Shown here: positions 44,543-56,446 of the stretch, in pieces
Layout of the letters: the number at the start of each line of letters is the position of its first letter
Numbering within the stretch: position 1 is the first letter of the stretch
Assembly: GCF_012952295.1 (NCBI RefSeq)
Contig: NZ_JABBCH010000003.1
Span: forward strand, 124,001-188,000
DNA length: 64,000 bases
Direction of reading: 5' to 3'
Source of the DNA: Crystallibacter degradans
GTDB lineage: Bacteria > Actinomycetota > Actinomycetes > Actinomycetales > Micrococcaceae
Position numbers and translations under genes: made by a program
Notes under the pieces: model-generated
What the model saw: only the letters and a program-made list of their open reading frames with translations
Database searches by the model: none
Told to the model about the DNA's origin: nothing

Positions 44543-46474
44543 TTAGTAGCTCTTGTGGCGGGGTTTCCGCGCTCCGGCACCCTGGCCGGCGAAGTCGGAA
44601 CGCTCGCCGCGGTCCTTGCTGAAGCTGCGGTCGCCGTCGAACTTCTTCTTGTACGGACGGTCCCCCTCGAACTTCTTCTTGAACGGACGGTCGCTGCCGT
44701 AGCCGCCGCGGCTGCCGCCGAAGTCGCCCTGGTCGCGGCGCGGCTTGCGGCCCGAATCCAGCTCAAGGTGGATCAGCTCGCCGCCGATGCGGGTGCGGGA
44801 CAAGGCACGCAGCTGGTCCTGGGACAGGTCCGCGGGCAGCTCCACCAGGGAGTGGTCCGAGCGGATGTCGATGCCGCCGATCTGAGCGGCGCTGAGGCCG
44901 CCCTCGTTGGCGATAGCGCCGACGATGGATCCCGGCATGACGCGCTGGCGGCGGCCGACGGCGATGCGGTAGGTAGCATTGCCTTCGGTCAGTGTACGGG
45001 TCGGGCCGCGGGAGCCCATGGAGTCGCGTCCACCGGCAGCGCGCTCGCGCTGGCCCTTCGGTGCCTCAGGCAGATCCTGGACCAGCAGCGGGCGTCCGCC
45101 CTGGGCCATGACGGCCAGTGCTGCGGCAATCTCGGCGGCCGGTACATCGTGCTCGGTCTCGTAGTTCGAGATCAGGTCGCGGAAGATGGAGACATCTTCG
45201 GACGAGAGCGTCTCCGTGATCTTTTCCGCGAACTTGCTCATGCGCAGGCTGTTGATGGTTTCTGCCGAAGGCAGGTGCATCTGTTCGACCGGCTGGCGGG
45301 TGGCCTTCTCGATGGCCCGCAGCAGGTACTTCTCGCGCGGGGTCATGAACAGGATTGCGTCACCCGAGCGGCCGGCACGGCCGGTACGCCCGATGCGGTG
45401 AACGTAGGACTCGGTGTCGTGCGGGATGTCGTAGTTGACTACCAGCGTGATGCGTTCGACGTCGAGACCGCGGGCGGCCACGTCGGTGGCAACCAGGATG
45501 TCGATCTTGCCGTCGCGCAGGGCCTCGACCGTGCGCTCACGCTGCTGCTGCGGGATGTCGCCGTTGATGGCGGCGGCGCGGTAGCCGCGGGACTTGAGCT
45601 TGTCGGCCAGGTCCTCGGTAGCCATCTTGGTACGCACGAAGGCGATAACGCCGTCGAAATCTTCCGCTTCCAGGATCCGGGTCATGGCATCCAGCTTGTG
45701 CGGGCCCATGACCTGCAGGTAGCGCTGGCGGGTGTTGGTGCCCGTGGTGGTCTTGGCCTTGACCGTGATCTCGGCCGGATCCTTCAGGTACTTCTTGGCG
45801 ATCCGGCGGATGGCGGTGGGCATGGTGGCCGAGAACAGGGCAACCTGCTTGCTTTCCGGAGTCTTCGAGAGAATCTGGTCAACTTCCTCGGCGAAGCCCA
45901 TGCGCAGCATTTCGTCGGCCTCGTCCAGCACCATGTACTGCAGTTCCGAGAGGTCCAGGGAACCCTTCTCGATGTGGTCGATGACGCGGCCGGGGGTACC
46001 GACAACTACCTGTGCACCGCGGCGCAGGCCGGCAAGCTGGGGGCCGTAGGGGGATCCGCCGTAGACCGGAAGAACAGTGAAGTTCTCCATGTGCGAGGCG
46101 TACGAGGAGAAGGCTTCGGCCACCTGGAGCGCGAGCTCACGGGTGGGGGCCAGCACCAGGATCTGGGTGTTCTTGGTGGGCGGCAGTTCGGCCATCCGGG
46201 ACAGCGCGGGGACCGCGAAAGCGGCGGTCTTGCCGGTACCGGTCTGGGCCAGGCCCACGACGTCGCGGCCTTCGAGCAGCACGGGGATGGTGGCGGCCTG
46301 GATGGGGGACGGCTTTTCGTAGCCGACGTCGCTCAGGGCTGCGAGCACGCGGCCGTCAAGACCGAAATCGGTGAACAAAACTGCGTTTTCTTCTGTCGCT
46401 TCGGCGGCACTGTTGTCCGTGGCCGGCTCAGTGGCGGCATTTTCAGACATGGTGGCAGTGGGAGTTTCAGACAT
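44543..46474 (-). CDS. deaD: DEAD-box ATP-dependent RNA helicase (CsdA/DeaD type)
   Basis: 643 residues from MSETPTATMSENAATE, preceded by GAGGAA. The frame is open 34 codons further but without a ribosome site. Helicase motifs: Q motif FTDFGLDGRVL, Walker A AQTGTGKTAAF near residue 80, PTRELA, DEAD in MVLDEADEMLRMGF near 185, SAT, then VATDVAARGLDVERITLV and HRIGRTGRAGRSG. A DbpA-like RNA-binding domain follows (about 490-565), then a basic Arg/Gly/Lys/Phe tail. Unwinds structured RNA and aids ribosome assembly or RNA decay, particularly in the cold in CsdA relatives. Confidence 0.94.
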   Translation of the reverse strand: MSETPTATMSENAATEPATDNSAAEATEENAVLFTDFGLDGRVLAALSDVGYEKPSPIQAATIPVLLEGRDVVGLAQTGTGKTAAFAVPALSRMAELPPTKNTQILVLAPTRELALQVAEAFSSYASHMENFTVLPVYGGSPYGPQLAGLRRGAQVVVGTPGRVIDHIEKGSLDLSELQYMVLDEADEMLRMGFAEEVDQILSKTPESKQVALFSATMPTAIRRIAKKYLKDPAEITVKAKTTTGTNTRQRYLQVMGPHKLDAMTRILEAEDFDGVIAFVRTKMATEDLADKLKSRGYRAAAINGDIPQQQRERTVEALRDGKIDILVATDVAARGLDVERITLVVNYDIPHDTESYVHRIGRTGRAGRSGDAILFMTPREKYLLRAIEKATRQPVEQMHLPSAETINSLRMSKFAEKITETLSSEDVSIFRDLISNYETEHDVPAAEIAAALAVMAQGGRPLLVQDLPEAPKGQRERAAGGRDSMGSRGPTRTLTEGNATYRIAVGRRQRVMPGSIVGAIANEGGLSAAQIGGIDIRSDHSLVELPADLSQDQLRALSRTRIGGELIHLELDSGRKPRRDQGDFGGSRGGYGSDRPFKKKFEGDRPYKKKFDGDRSFSKDRGERSDFAGQGAGARKPRHKSY

Positions 46475-46840
46475 GGGGTTCCTCATATTCATTTGGGGAC
46501 CGTGGCCACACAAAGCATCACCACAGAACTCGATTGAGCTATGGGCGGTGATGATCCGAGAGGCCTGTTGACACAAGTCCGGCGCTGTTCCAATCCCTTG
46601 GCAGGACTTCCCGCCATAACTTTGCTGGCTGCCTCACGGCAGTCTGTATGGCGTTTTCTCAGCCGGCGCTCCCAAAATGAAAACTGTCCGCGTTATGCGG
46701 ACCCTACACACCATCAGACGCGTTTTCCGCGTCGAAATAAGGGAATACCGGAGTGGGGGATGTATCCAGTGTACGGTACGCTGCAACTTCTCTGCGCCCG
46801 AATGCACGACGGCGGCCGGTGACCTTGGGCACAGCCGGTT
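46475..46840 (-). promoter_or_regulatory. 366-base gene-free region, probable promoter and structured leader of the DEAD-box gene
   Basis: No protein-coding frame can be supported. Two short adjacent hairpins are visible: GTCCGC-GTTAT-GCGGAC (46686-46702) and GACGCG-TTTTC-CGCGTC (46717-46733). On the minus strand TTGCAG (about 46782-46787) with TACATC about 16 bases on is a weak promoter candidate, which would give a leader of roughly 280 bases containing both hairpins. A long structured leader would suit a cold-induced helicase, but this is inference. Confidence 0.4.
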
Positions 46841-47349
46841 TCAGAGGGCATCGAGAGTCTGTTCCGCCCATGCAATCCACGCCTCTTCGAACATGATGCC
46901 GGCAGTCAGCACTGCGCGCTGAAGTTCATTGCCACGGCCCCAGTCCCCGCGCTCATCGAGCTGCTGGTAGGTGGCAAGCTGCCCGCGGTGCAGCTGGAGG
47001 TGGCGTTCCAGTTCGTCCGCGATCGAGGGATCGCCGAGCACCGAGGCGGCGCGCAGCCTGATCATCAGTGCCTCCCGGACCGGCCGGGGGTCCTGCTGTT
47101 CGGCCGTCCACCGCTGCAGCTCCCGGCACCCTTCGCTGAGCACCTCGTAGTCCTTGGCCCTGCCCCGGCTCGAATCGCGGCCGGTGGAGCGGATCATCCC
47201 GTCTTCCTCCAGCCGGCCGAGCTCGCGGTAGATCTGCTGGTGCGTGGCCGGCCAGAAGAACCCGAAGGACTTGTCGAAACGGCGCGCCAGCTCCGCCCCG
47301 GAGCCGGGCTGTTCCAGCAGCGCGGTCAGAATGGCGTGCGGTAGGGACA

Positions 47350-47350
<1 letters not shown>
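46841..47350 (-). CDS. PadR-family transcriptional regulator
   Basis: 169 residues, starting MSLPHAILTALLEQPGSGAELARRF. The PadR winged helix covers about residues 1-75 (SFGFFWPATHQQIYRELGRLEEDGMI), and the C-terminal helical dimerisation domain follows. PadR proteins are often repressors induced by small aromatic or toxic compounds. Its ATG overlaps the stop of the upstream flavoenzyme gene by one base (TGATG), so the two form an operon; a palindrome before that operon is a candidate site for autorepression. Confidence 0.9.
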
Positions 47351-50095
<2,745 letters not shown>

Positions 50096-50101
50096 TGCCC
50101 C

Positions 50102-50107
50102 AGTTTA
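50102..50107 (-). promoter_or_regulatory. -10 box of the MOSC gene
   Basis: TAAACT on the minus strand, 6 bases before the ATG at 50095. Confidence 0.5.
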
Positions 50108-50185
50108 GGGCCGTTGCCACCGCGGGTTTTGTTCGCAGACCGGCCCCGGGCGCCAGCAGGGGTGTGGCCACGGCCTGGTGGTCAG

Positions 50186-50191
50186 TAGGGT
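50186..50191 (+). promoter_or_regulatory. -10 box of the symporter gene
   Basis: TAGGGT, 6 bases before the ATG at 50198. Confidence 0.45.
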
Positions 50192-50197
50192 GTACCC

Positions 50198-51661
50198 ATG
50201 GAAATACTGGAAGAGTTATTCGGCACGTGGGGCAACGAACTGTGGACCTGGGTGGTGCTCCCTGTCCTAGCGGTTCTCGGAATCTACTTCACCGTCCGCT
50301 CAGGCGTGGTGCAACTGCGCCTGCTCCCGGCCATGTTCAAGACGCTGACGGATAAGGCCTTGGTCAACGAGGACGGCTCGCGCAAATCGATCTCCTCTTT
50401 TCAGGCTTTTACCGTTTCGGCTGCATCCCGGGTGGGCGTGGGCAACGTGGCCGGCGTGGCCACGGCCATTGCGGTTGGCGGCCCCGGCGCCGTCTTCTGG
50501 ATGTGGACCATGGCGTTCGTCGGCGGTGCCTCCAGTTTTGTCGAATCCACCTTGGCCCAGCTGTACAAAGTGCGGACCAAGGACGGCTACCGCGGCGGCC
50601 CCGCTTACTACATGGAGCGCGGCCTGAAGAAGCGCTGGATGGGCATCATCTTCGCGGTTATCCTCATCATCTGCTTCCCCTTCGCGTTCAGCTCCCTGCA
50701 GGCCAACACCATTTCCCAATCGGTGGCCGGGGCTTTCGGCGCCGAAGCGGTCACCCCCATCTTTGGCTGGACCGTTGGCCTGGTGCTGGCACTGCTCACT
50801 GCACTGGTGGTCTTCGGCGGTATCCGACGCATCGCCCATGTCACGGAAGCCCTGGTCCCCGCCATGGCGCTGCTCTACGTGCTCCTTGGCCTGGTCATCG
50901 TCGGCATGAACCTTGAGCGCGTACCCGACGTCCTGGGCGCGATCTTCGGCGAGGCTTTCAACTTCCAATCGGCCATCGGCGGCGGCCTGGGCACGGTGAT
51001 CATGCAGGGCGTGAAACGCGGCATGTTCTCCAACGAAGCTGGCCTCGGCTCGGCTCCCAACGCCGGTGCCACTGCGTCCGTCACCCACCCGGTCAAGCAG
51101 GGGCTGGTCCAGACCCTCGGGGTCTACTTCGACACTTTCCTGGTCTGCTCAATCACCGCGTTCATCATTCTGTGCACGGTAGAGAACCCGGTCGGAGCGT
51201 CGCAGGGAATCGAGCTCACCCAGACCGCCATCACCTCGCAGCTGGGTTCCTGGGCAAGCATCATGCTGGCGGTCATCATTTTCATGCTCGCTTTCAGCTC
51301 CATCATCGGCAACTACTACTACGGGGAAACCAACATCGGATTCATCACCGATCACGAAACCGTCCTGATGATGTACCGGACGCTGGCCACTGCGGCAGTC
51401 TTCCTCGGCTCCATCGCTTCGGCCGGGCTGATCTGGAACCTCGCCGACGGCATCATGGGGCTGATGGCGCTAACCAACCTGATCGCCATCGGGCTGCTCT
51501 CCGGCGTCGCCTTCCGGCTACTCAAGCACTACACCGCCCAATCCAGGCAGGGCGTTGACCCGGTCTTCACCGCAGACGACATGCCGGATCTGGACGGAGT
51601 CGAATGCTGGAGCCCCGAGGACGTCACCAACCACGAGGTTTCGGTCCCCACCAGGCGTTAA
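50198..51661 (+). CDS. Alanine/glycine:cation symporter (AGCS family)
   Basis: 487 residues with about ten or eleven membrane spans. Imports alanine or glycine with Na+ or H+. AGCS hallmarks: FTVRSGVVQLRLLPAMF near residue 30, the loop SVSAASRVGVGNVAGVATAI-like region (FTVSAASRVGVGNVAG) near 75, GGPGAVFWMWTMAFVGGASS near 95, YRGGPAYYMERGL near 130 and FSNEAGLGSAPNAGATA near 280. A long terminator follows, shared with metB. The ATG follows a leaderless-type -10 box. Exact substrate unknown. Confidence 0.93.
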   Translation: MEILEELFGTWGNELWTWVVLPVLAVLGIYFTVRSGVVQLRLLPAMFKTLTDKALVNEDGSRKSISSFQAFTVSAASRVGVGNVAGVATAIAVGGPGAVFWMWTMAFVGGASSFVESTLAQLYKVRTKDGYRGGPAYYMERGLKKRWMGIIFAVILIICFPFAFSSLQANTISQSVAGAFGAEAVTPIFGWTVGLVLALLTALVVFGGIRRIAHVTEALVPAMALLYVLLGLVIVGMNLERVPDVLGAIFGEAFNFQSAIGGGLGTVIMQGVKRGMFSNEAGLGSAPNAGATASVTHPVKQGLVQTLGVYFDTFLVCSITAFIILCTVENPVGASQGIELTQTAITSQLGSWASIMLAVIIFMLAFSSIIGNYYYGETNIGFITDHETVLMMYRTLATAAVFLGSIASAGLIWNLADGIMGLMALTNLIAIGLLSGVAFRLLKHYTAQSRQGVDPVFTADDMPDLDGVECWSPEDVTNHEVSVPTRR

Positions 51662-51679
51662 GGACCTGCTTCGCAACCA

Positions 51680-51723
51680 ACGACGGCGGTGCCGGACTTC
51701 CAAAAGTCCGGCACCGCCGTCGT
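51680..51723. terminator. 20-bp stem bidirectional terminator
   Basis: Perfect stem 51680-51699 with 51704-51723 and a CCAA loop, between the convergent symporter and metB genes. Confidence 0.88.
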
Positions 51724-51742
51724 CGTTAAGGGTTTTAAAGCG

Positions 51743-52903
51743 CTAGATCTGTTTGAACGCCTGCTCCAGATCCGCGATCAGATCTTCGGTGTCCTCGATG
51801 CCCACTGAGAGGCGGATCAGGTTGGCTGGGACTTCCAGCTCCGTACCCTTCACTGAAGCGTGCGTCATCTCTGCCGGGTAGTTGACCAGGGACTCGATGC
51901 CGCCCAGCGACTCCGCCAGCGTGAAGATCGTGGTGTTTTCGGCAACCTTGCGGGCCGCTGCCTCGCCGCCGTTGAAGGAGACCGAGACCATGCCGCCAAA
52001 GCCGCGCATCTGCTTCTTCGCCAGCTCGTGGTCGGGATGGTCCGGCAGGCCCGGGTAGTAGACGGCTTCTACCTCCGGCCGGCCCTGCAGCCATTCGGCC
52101 ACGGCCTGTGCATTGGCCGAGTGCCGGTCCATGCGCACGCCCAGCGTCTTCAGGCCGCGGGTGGTCAGGAACGCGTCCAGCGGTGCGGACACCGCCCCCA
52201 CGGCGAACTGGATGAAGCCGATCTTCTCGGCCAGTTCGTCGTCGTTGAGCACCACGGCACCGCCAACCACGTCCGAGTGGCCGCCGATGTACTTGGTGGT
52301 CGAGTGCACCACGATGTCCGCGCCGAGCGCCAGCGGGTTCTGCAGGTACGGCGAAGCGAAGGTATTGTCGACCACCAGCAGCGCGCCGGCGCCGTGCGCA
52401 ACCTCGGCGAGCGCGGCGATGTCAGTAACCTTCATCATCGGGTTGGACGGGGTTTCCACCCAGACAAACCGGGTCTTGTTCCCGTTCACGGCCGCCGCCA
52501 CGGCGGACTCGTCGGACATATCCACCACCGTATGGCCCACGCCCCAGTCCCCGAGCACCCGGTTGATCAGGCGGTAGGTGCCGCCATAGGCATCGTTGCC
52601 TAGCACGATGTGTTCGCCCGGGACCAGCAGCGCGCGGATCAGCGAATCCTCGGCGGCAAGGCCGGAGGCGAAGGAAAACGCGTGCTTGCCGCCCTCCACC
52701 GCCGCCAGCTGCTCCTGCAGCGAATCACGCGTGGGGTTGGTGCCGCGCCCGTACTCGTAGCCGTCGCGCAGGCCGCCGATCCCGTCCTGCGCATAGGTGG
52801 AGCTGAAATGGACGGGCGGAACAACCGCCCCGGTCCGGGGTTCGAAGGCCTGGCCGCCGTGCACGGCGCGGGTGTTGAAGCCTTGGTTCTTCTCTGCAGT
52901 CAT
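51743..52903 (-). CDS. metB: Cystathionine gamma-synthase or gamma-lyase
   Basis: 386 residues. Cys/Met metabolism PLP enzyme: [21 protein letters not shown] near residue 10, [19 protein letters not shown] near 48, [12 protein letters not shown], and [20 protein letters not shown] near 200 with the PLP Lys; C-terminal [20 protein letters not shown] near 335. It makes cystathionine from O-acylhomoserine and cysteine, or runs in reverse as a lyase. Its pairing with cystathionine beta-synthase upstream (11 bases between) fits a reverse transsulfuration pair, homocysteine to cysteine, which would favour the lyase reaction; sequence alone cannot decide. Confidence 0.9.
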   Translation of the reverse strand: MTAEKNQGFNTRAVHGGQAFEPRTGAVVPPVHFSSTYAQDGIGGLRDGYEYGRGTNPTRDSLQEQLAAVEGGKHAFSFASGLAAEDSLIRALLVPGEHIVLGNDAYGGTYRLINRVLGDWGVGHTVVDMSDESAVAAAVNGNKTRFVWVETPSNPMMKVTDIAALAEVAHGAGALLVVDNTFASPYLQNPLALGADIVVHSTTKYIGGHSDVVGGAVVLNDDELAEKIGFIQFAVGAVSAPLDAFLTTRGLKTLGVRMDRHSANAQAVAEWLQGRPEVEAVYYPGLPDHPDHELAKKQMRGFGGMVSVSFNGGEAAARKVAENTTIFTLAESLGGIESLVNYPAEMTHASVKGTELEVPANLIRLSVGIEDTEDLIADLEQAFKQI

Positions 52904-52914
52904 GGAAATCTCCT

Positions 52915-54291
52915 TCAGCTCGTCAGGTAGGTCAACAGGTCGTGGCGGGTCAGCACGCCGATGGGGGCGCCGACAAAGGTCACCATCAGCGCATTGTTGG
53001 ACTGGAGTTTTTCGCGGGCGGCGGAGATGGATTCCAGCGAGCCGATCAGCGGCATCGGTTCGCCCATGTGGTCGCCGATCTTGTCGGTCAGCTTGGCTTC
53101 GCCCTTGAACAGCTGGGCCGTCAGGGTGCGCTCATCCACCGAGCCGAGCACCTCGCCCATCACCACGGGCGGTTCCTGCGAGAAGACCGGCAGCGTGGAG
53201 ACGCCGTACTCGTTCATGATCTCGATGACGTCGCGGACCGATTCGGTGGGGTGGGTATGGACCAGTTCTGGCAGGCGTCCGGCCTTGCCCTTGAGCACCT
53301 CGCCCACCGTGGCCTCTTCACCGCCGGCAATGAAGCCGTAGGACTTCATCCATTCGTCATTGAAGATCTTTCCCAGGTAACCGCGGCCGGAGTCCGGCAG
53401 AATAACAACGACGACGTCGTCCGGTCCCAGCTCCCGGGCCACCTTCAGCGCGGCGACCACGGCCATGCCGGAGGAGCCGCCGACCAGCAGTCCCTCTTCC
53501 TGGGCCAGCCTGCGGGTCATGGCGAAGGACTCGGCGTCGTTGACGGCGATGACCTCATCCGGCACGGACTTGTCGTAGTTCGCCGGCCACATGTCTTCGC
53601 CGACGCCCTCCACGAAATAGGGGCGTCCGGTGCCGCCGGAATAGACGGAGCCTTCCGGGTCCGCGCCGATGATCCGGACCGGACCCGAAGCGCGGTCCGC
53701 CGAGACCTCTTTGAGGTAGCGGCCGGTGCCGGTGATGGTGCCCCCGGTGCCGGCACCGATGACCACATGCGAGACCAGCCCGTCCGTGTCCCGCCAGATC
53801 TCCGGGCCGGTGGTTTCGTAGTGGCTCAGCGGAGCCGCCGGGTTGGAGAACTGGTCCGGCTTGTACGCGCCTTCCACTTCCCGGACCAGCCGGTCTGACA
53901 CGCCGTAGTAGGACTCCGGGCTGTCCGGTGCCACGGCCGTGGGCGTGACAACCACTTCGGCGCCGTAGGCCTTGAGCACGTCGCGCTTCTCCACCCCCAC
54001 CTTGTCCGGGGTGACGAAAATGGACTTGTAGCCCTTCTGCTGTGCCACGAGCGCCAGGCCCACGCCGGTGTTGCCGCTGGTGGGTTCCACCACGGTTCCG
54101 CCGGGCTTGAGCAGTCCGTCCTGCTCCGCGGTTTCAACCATCTTGACCGCGATCCGGTCCTTGATAGACCCGCCCGGGTTGAAATACTCCACTTTGGCCA
54201 GCACGGTGGCGCTGATGCCTTCGGTCACATTGTTGAGTTTGACCAGCGGCGTATTCCCGATCAGGTCCAGTACAGAATTGGCAAACTTCAT
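52915..54291 (-). CDS. cbs: Cystathionine beta-synthase
   Basis: 458 residues. PLP fold-type II domain first: MKFANSVLDLIGNTPLVKLN, the PLP Lys in NPGGSIKDRIAV near residue 44, VEPTSGNTGVGLALVAQQKG near 68 and GAGTGGTITGTGRYLKE near 183. A C-terminal pair of CBS domains (about 345-455) follows the catalytic part, which distinguishes it from cysteine synthase CysK. Condenses serine (or O-acetylserine) with homocysteine to cystathionine. TAGATT lies 7 bases before the ATG, so the transcript is probably leaderless; metB follows. Confidence 0.92.
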   Translation of the reverse strand: MKFANSVLDLIGNTPLVKLNNVTEGISATVLAKVEYFNPGGSIKDRIAVKMVETAEQDGLLKPGGTVVEPTSGNTGVGLALVAQQKGYKSIFVTPDKVGVEKRDVLKAYGAEVVVTPTAVAPDSPESYYGVSDRLVREVEGAYKPDQFSNPAAPLSHYETTGPEIWRDTDGLVSHVVIGAGTGGTITGTGRYLKEVSADRASGPVRIIGADPEGSVYSGGTGRPYFVEGVGEDMWPANYDKSVPDEVIAVNDAESFAMTRRLAQEEGLLVGGSSGMAVVAALKVARELGPDDVVVVILPDSGRGYLGKIFNDEWMKSYGFIAGGEEATVGEVLKGKAGRLPELVHTHPTESVRDVIEIMNEYGVSTLPVFSQEPPVVMGEVLGSVDERTLTAQLFKGEAKLTDKIGDHMGEPMPLIGSLESISAAREKLQSNNALMVTFVGAPIGVLTRHDLLTYLTS

Positions 54292-54298
54292 GCGCCCA

Positions 54299-54304
54299 AA
54301 TCTA
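54299..54304 (-). promoter_or_regulatory. -10 box of the cbs-metB operon
   Basis: TAGATT on the minus strand, 7 bases before the cbs ATG. Confidence 0.5.
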
Positions 54305-54394
54305 CCGGCCCGTCCACAACGGTCATAGCCGGAACGAAACCCGGCGACTCAACCCGGCCGTCCTGCCATCCCCGGCGCGTGCGACCATGGATAT

Positions 54395-55381
54395 GTGCCT
54401 TCCACGTTTGCCGCCACCGCTGCCCCGACCGCAGATGCTGCGGCAGCGGTGGAACTTCCTGCCGGCTACGATCTGCGCGGCACCCTGGGCATCATTCCCC
54501 GCGGCAAGCAGGACCCCACCTTTCAAACCACGCACGACGGTGCGTGGCTGGCTTTCGCTACTGCCCAAGGCCCGGTGACGCTGCGCCTGGCCAGCGAGGA
54601 CACCGGCCCCAATGCCGGCGCCGATCCAACCGTCATCCGGGCCCTCGCGTGGGGTCCCGGCGCCGAGGTGGCCCTGCCCGGGTTGCCGGCCCTGCTGGGG
54701 GCAGATGACGACTGGACAGCCTTCGACCGGACAGCGTTCCAGGCCACGCTCCCGAAGCTGGTCGCCGAACCGCGACGGCGGTATCGAGGCCTGCGGCTGC
54801 CTAGTACCAGACGCATCCTGGACGCCCTGGTGCCAGTGGTGCTGGAGCAGAAAATCACCACCATCGAAGCCCGCTATTCCTGGCGGTATCTGGTGAGCAA
54901 GTACGGTACGCCTGCCCCGGGACCGGCGCCGGCAGGACTGAAGGTCGCCCCGTCCGCGGCGCAATGGCGGCGTGTCCCTTCCTGGGACTGGCACCGCGCC
55001 GGTGTGGATGCCAAGCGCTCCGCCACCATTCTTCGCGCCTGCAATGTTGCTTCCGGCCTGGAGCGGCTGGCCACCCTTGCCCCGGGGCCGGAGCTGACGG
55101 CGAAGCTGTGTTCTGTGCCGGGCATCGGTCCGTGGAGCGCAGCCGAGATCGCGCAGCGTACCCATGGCGATCCGGATTCGGTCTCAGTTGGAGACTTCCA
55201 TCTGGCCGCCTTCGTCGGCTACGCCCTGACCGGAAAGAAAACGGACGACGCCGGGATGCTGGCTTTGCTTGAGCCCTGGCGCGGGCACCGGCAGCGGGTG
55301 GTGCGGATGCTCTACCTCAGCGGTTTCCGCAAACCGGCTTTCGGTCCGCGGCTGGCCCCGCAGGACCACCGCTTCCACTGA
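54395..55381 (+). CDS. DNA-3-methyladenine glycosylase-like HhH-GPD protein (AlkA-like)
   Basis: 328 residues from a GTG (MPSTFAATAAPTADAAA). The C-terminal half holds the HhH-GPD signature: KLCSVPGIGPWSAAEIAQRT near residue 238, followed by HGDPDSVSVGDFHLAAF with the catalytic Asp position. AlkA-type enzymes remove alkylated bases. The N-terminal half (ELPAGYDLRGTLGIIPRGKQDP) is like the AlkA N-terminal beta domain but diverged. The start is uncertain, without a clear ribosome site; upstream ATGs are out of frame. Divergent from cbs. Confidence 0.82.
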   Translation: MPSTFAATAAPTADAAAAVELPAGYDLRGTLGIIPRGKQDPTFQTTHDGAWLAFATAQGPVTLRLASEDTGPNAGADPTVIRALAWGPGAEVALPGLPALLGADDDWTAFDRTAFQATLPKLVAEPRRRYRGLRLPSTRRILDALVPVVLEQKITTIEARYSWRYLVSKYGTPAPGPAPAGLKVAPSAAQWRRVPSWDWHRAGVDAKRSATILRACNVASGLERLATLAPGPELTAKLCSVPGIGPWSAAEIAQRTHGDPDSVSVGDFHLAAFVGYALTGKKTDDAGMLALLEPWRGHRQRVVRMLYLSGFRKPAFGPRLAPQDHRFH

Positions 55382-55391
55382 TCAAGCCAAA

Positions 55392-55427
55392 AAAGCTCCC
55401 CGCCGTATCGGAACGGCGGGGAGCTTT
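55392..55427. terminator. Bidirectional hairpin terminator
   Basis: AAAGCTCCCCGCCGT (55392-55406) pairs with ACGGCGGGGAGCTTT (55413-55427) between the glycosylase gene and trxA. Confidence 0.85.
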
Positions 55428-55448
55428 AATTGTCGCGGGAGCAGCGTA

Positions 55449-55835
55449 CTACTCGGCGTCGGCCTGCTGGGCCTGCTGTTGCTGGGCTGCCACCTGGGCG
55501 TGGACTTCCTTCATGTCCAGGCCCTTGACGGCATCCACCAATTCGGTGAACTGGCCCGAATTCAGGGCGCCGGGCTGCGAAAAAACAAGGACCTTCTCGC
55601 GGAACGCCATCAGGGTGGGGATCGAGGTGATGCCGGCTGCGGCGGCGAGGCCCTGCTCGGCCTCGGTGTCTACCTTCGCGAAGACAATATCCTCGTGCTG
55701 TTCGGAGACTGAATCGTATACGGGGGCAAACTGCTTGCATGGGCCGCACCAATCAGCCCAGAAGTCGACGAACACAATGTCGTTCTCTTCAATGGTCTGG
55801 GGGAACTGGGCTTCGGTGATATTAATCGTTGCCAT
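55449..55835 (-). CDS. trxA: Thioredoxin
   Basis: 128 residues, about 20 longer than classical thioredoxin. Redox motif WADWCGPCKQFAPVYD near residues 27-42 and the cis-Pro in TSIPTLMAFRE near 70. Reduces protein disulphides with thioredoxin reductase. The extra C-terminus (EVHAQVAAQQQQAQQADAE) is a Gln/Ala-rich tail that may extend the last helix. TAGCGT lies 6 bases before the ATG. Confidence 0.93.
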   Translation of the reverse strand: MATINITEAQFPQTIEENDIVFVDFWADWCGPCKQFAPVYDSVSEQHEDIVFAKVDTEAEQGLAAAAGITSIPTLMAFREKVLVFSQPGALNSGQFTELVDAVKGLDMKEVHAQVAAQQQQAQQADAE

Positions 55836-55841
55836 GCTTCC

Positions 55842-55847
55842 ACGCTA
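55842..55847 (-). promoter_or_regulatory. -10 box of trxA
   Basis: TAGCGT on the minus strand, 6 bases before the ATG at 55835; GGAAGC between them also resembles a ribosome site, so a leadered transcript cannot be excluded. Confidence 0.4.
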
Positions 55848-56016
55848 ACGGGGTCAGCCGAATATGTCGCCCCCTGTTCGCTCAGCGCATGAGCGCTGGT
55901 GCCCGGCACCCGGATCGTGCACGTGTTTTCCACAGGTCTGCCGCTTCCCTACCCGCCGCCTCGGGTGCCGCCTAATCTCGGTTTCGACGGATCAACCACA
56001 ATCGAAGGAGCAACCG

Positions 56017-56424
56017 ATGGAACGCCAAACTGCACTGATCCTGACCGAGGGTTCGACTATCGATGACGCGGTCGTTCTCAGCACGGCCCTGATTGATGAA
56101 CTGGTGGAGGAGTTGCCCTTCGGCCACGATCCGTCCAGGACCGAGCTCTATGCCGTTGGCCGGGCCGCCTCGCTGAGGTCCAAGCTGGACTTACCCAGGG
56201 GCAACGCTGGCGATGATCCGTACGAGACCATCAACGGCAAGCTGCACCACATTTGGTGCCGCGGCAGCTGGTATACACCAGGAAGCTGTCCGCCCGCACC
56301 TGCAGACAATAACGGCGCCTCCGCCTGGAAATGGCTGCACTTCAACCTGATGCATGTGGTGGACGCGGACGCCACCTGCTTCCTCTGGGACATCTACCCG
56401 CTCGCCCGGGCGGAGGCCGCTTGA
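56017..56424 (+). CDS. Hypothetical protein
   Basis: 135 residues starting MERQTALILTEGSTIDDAVV after GAAGGAG. A soluble-looking N-terminal part is followed by a region rich in aromatic residues and cysteines (HHIWCRGSWYTPGSCPPAP, then SAWKWLHFNLMHVVDADATC and FLWDIYPLA). No family recognised. TAATCT at 55973-55978 may be its -10 box. Its end forms part of a hairpin with the convergent gene. Confidence 0.65.
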   Translation: MERQTALILTEGSTIDDAVVLSTALIDELVEELPFGHDPSRTELYAVGRAASLRSKLDLPRGNAGDDPYETINGKLHHIWCRGSWYTPGSCPPAPADNNGASAWKWLHFNLMHVVDADATCFLWDIYPLARAEAA

Positions 56425-56436
56425 AGCCGCCTCCGC
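56410..56436. terminator. Candidate hairpin terminator
   Basis: GCGGAGGC (56410-56417) pairs with GCCTCCGC (56429-56436), overlapping the last codons of the gene at 56017, in a convergent junction. Confidence 0.5.
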
Positions 56437-56446
56437 TGCCCGCCAG

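Noticed and set aside
44438-46537. A 699-codon plus-strand frame opposite the DEAD-box helicase
   Set aside because: The minus-strand helicase has complete motifs; the opposite frame is a GC-driven shadow with repetitive composition.
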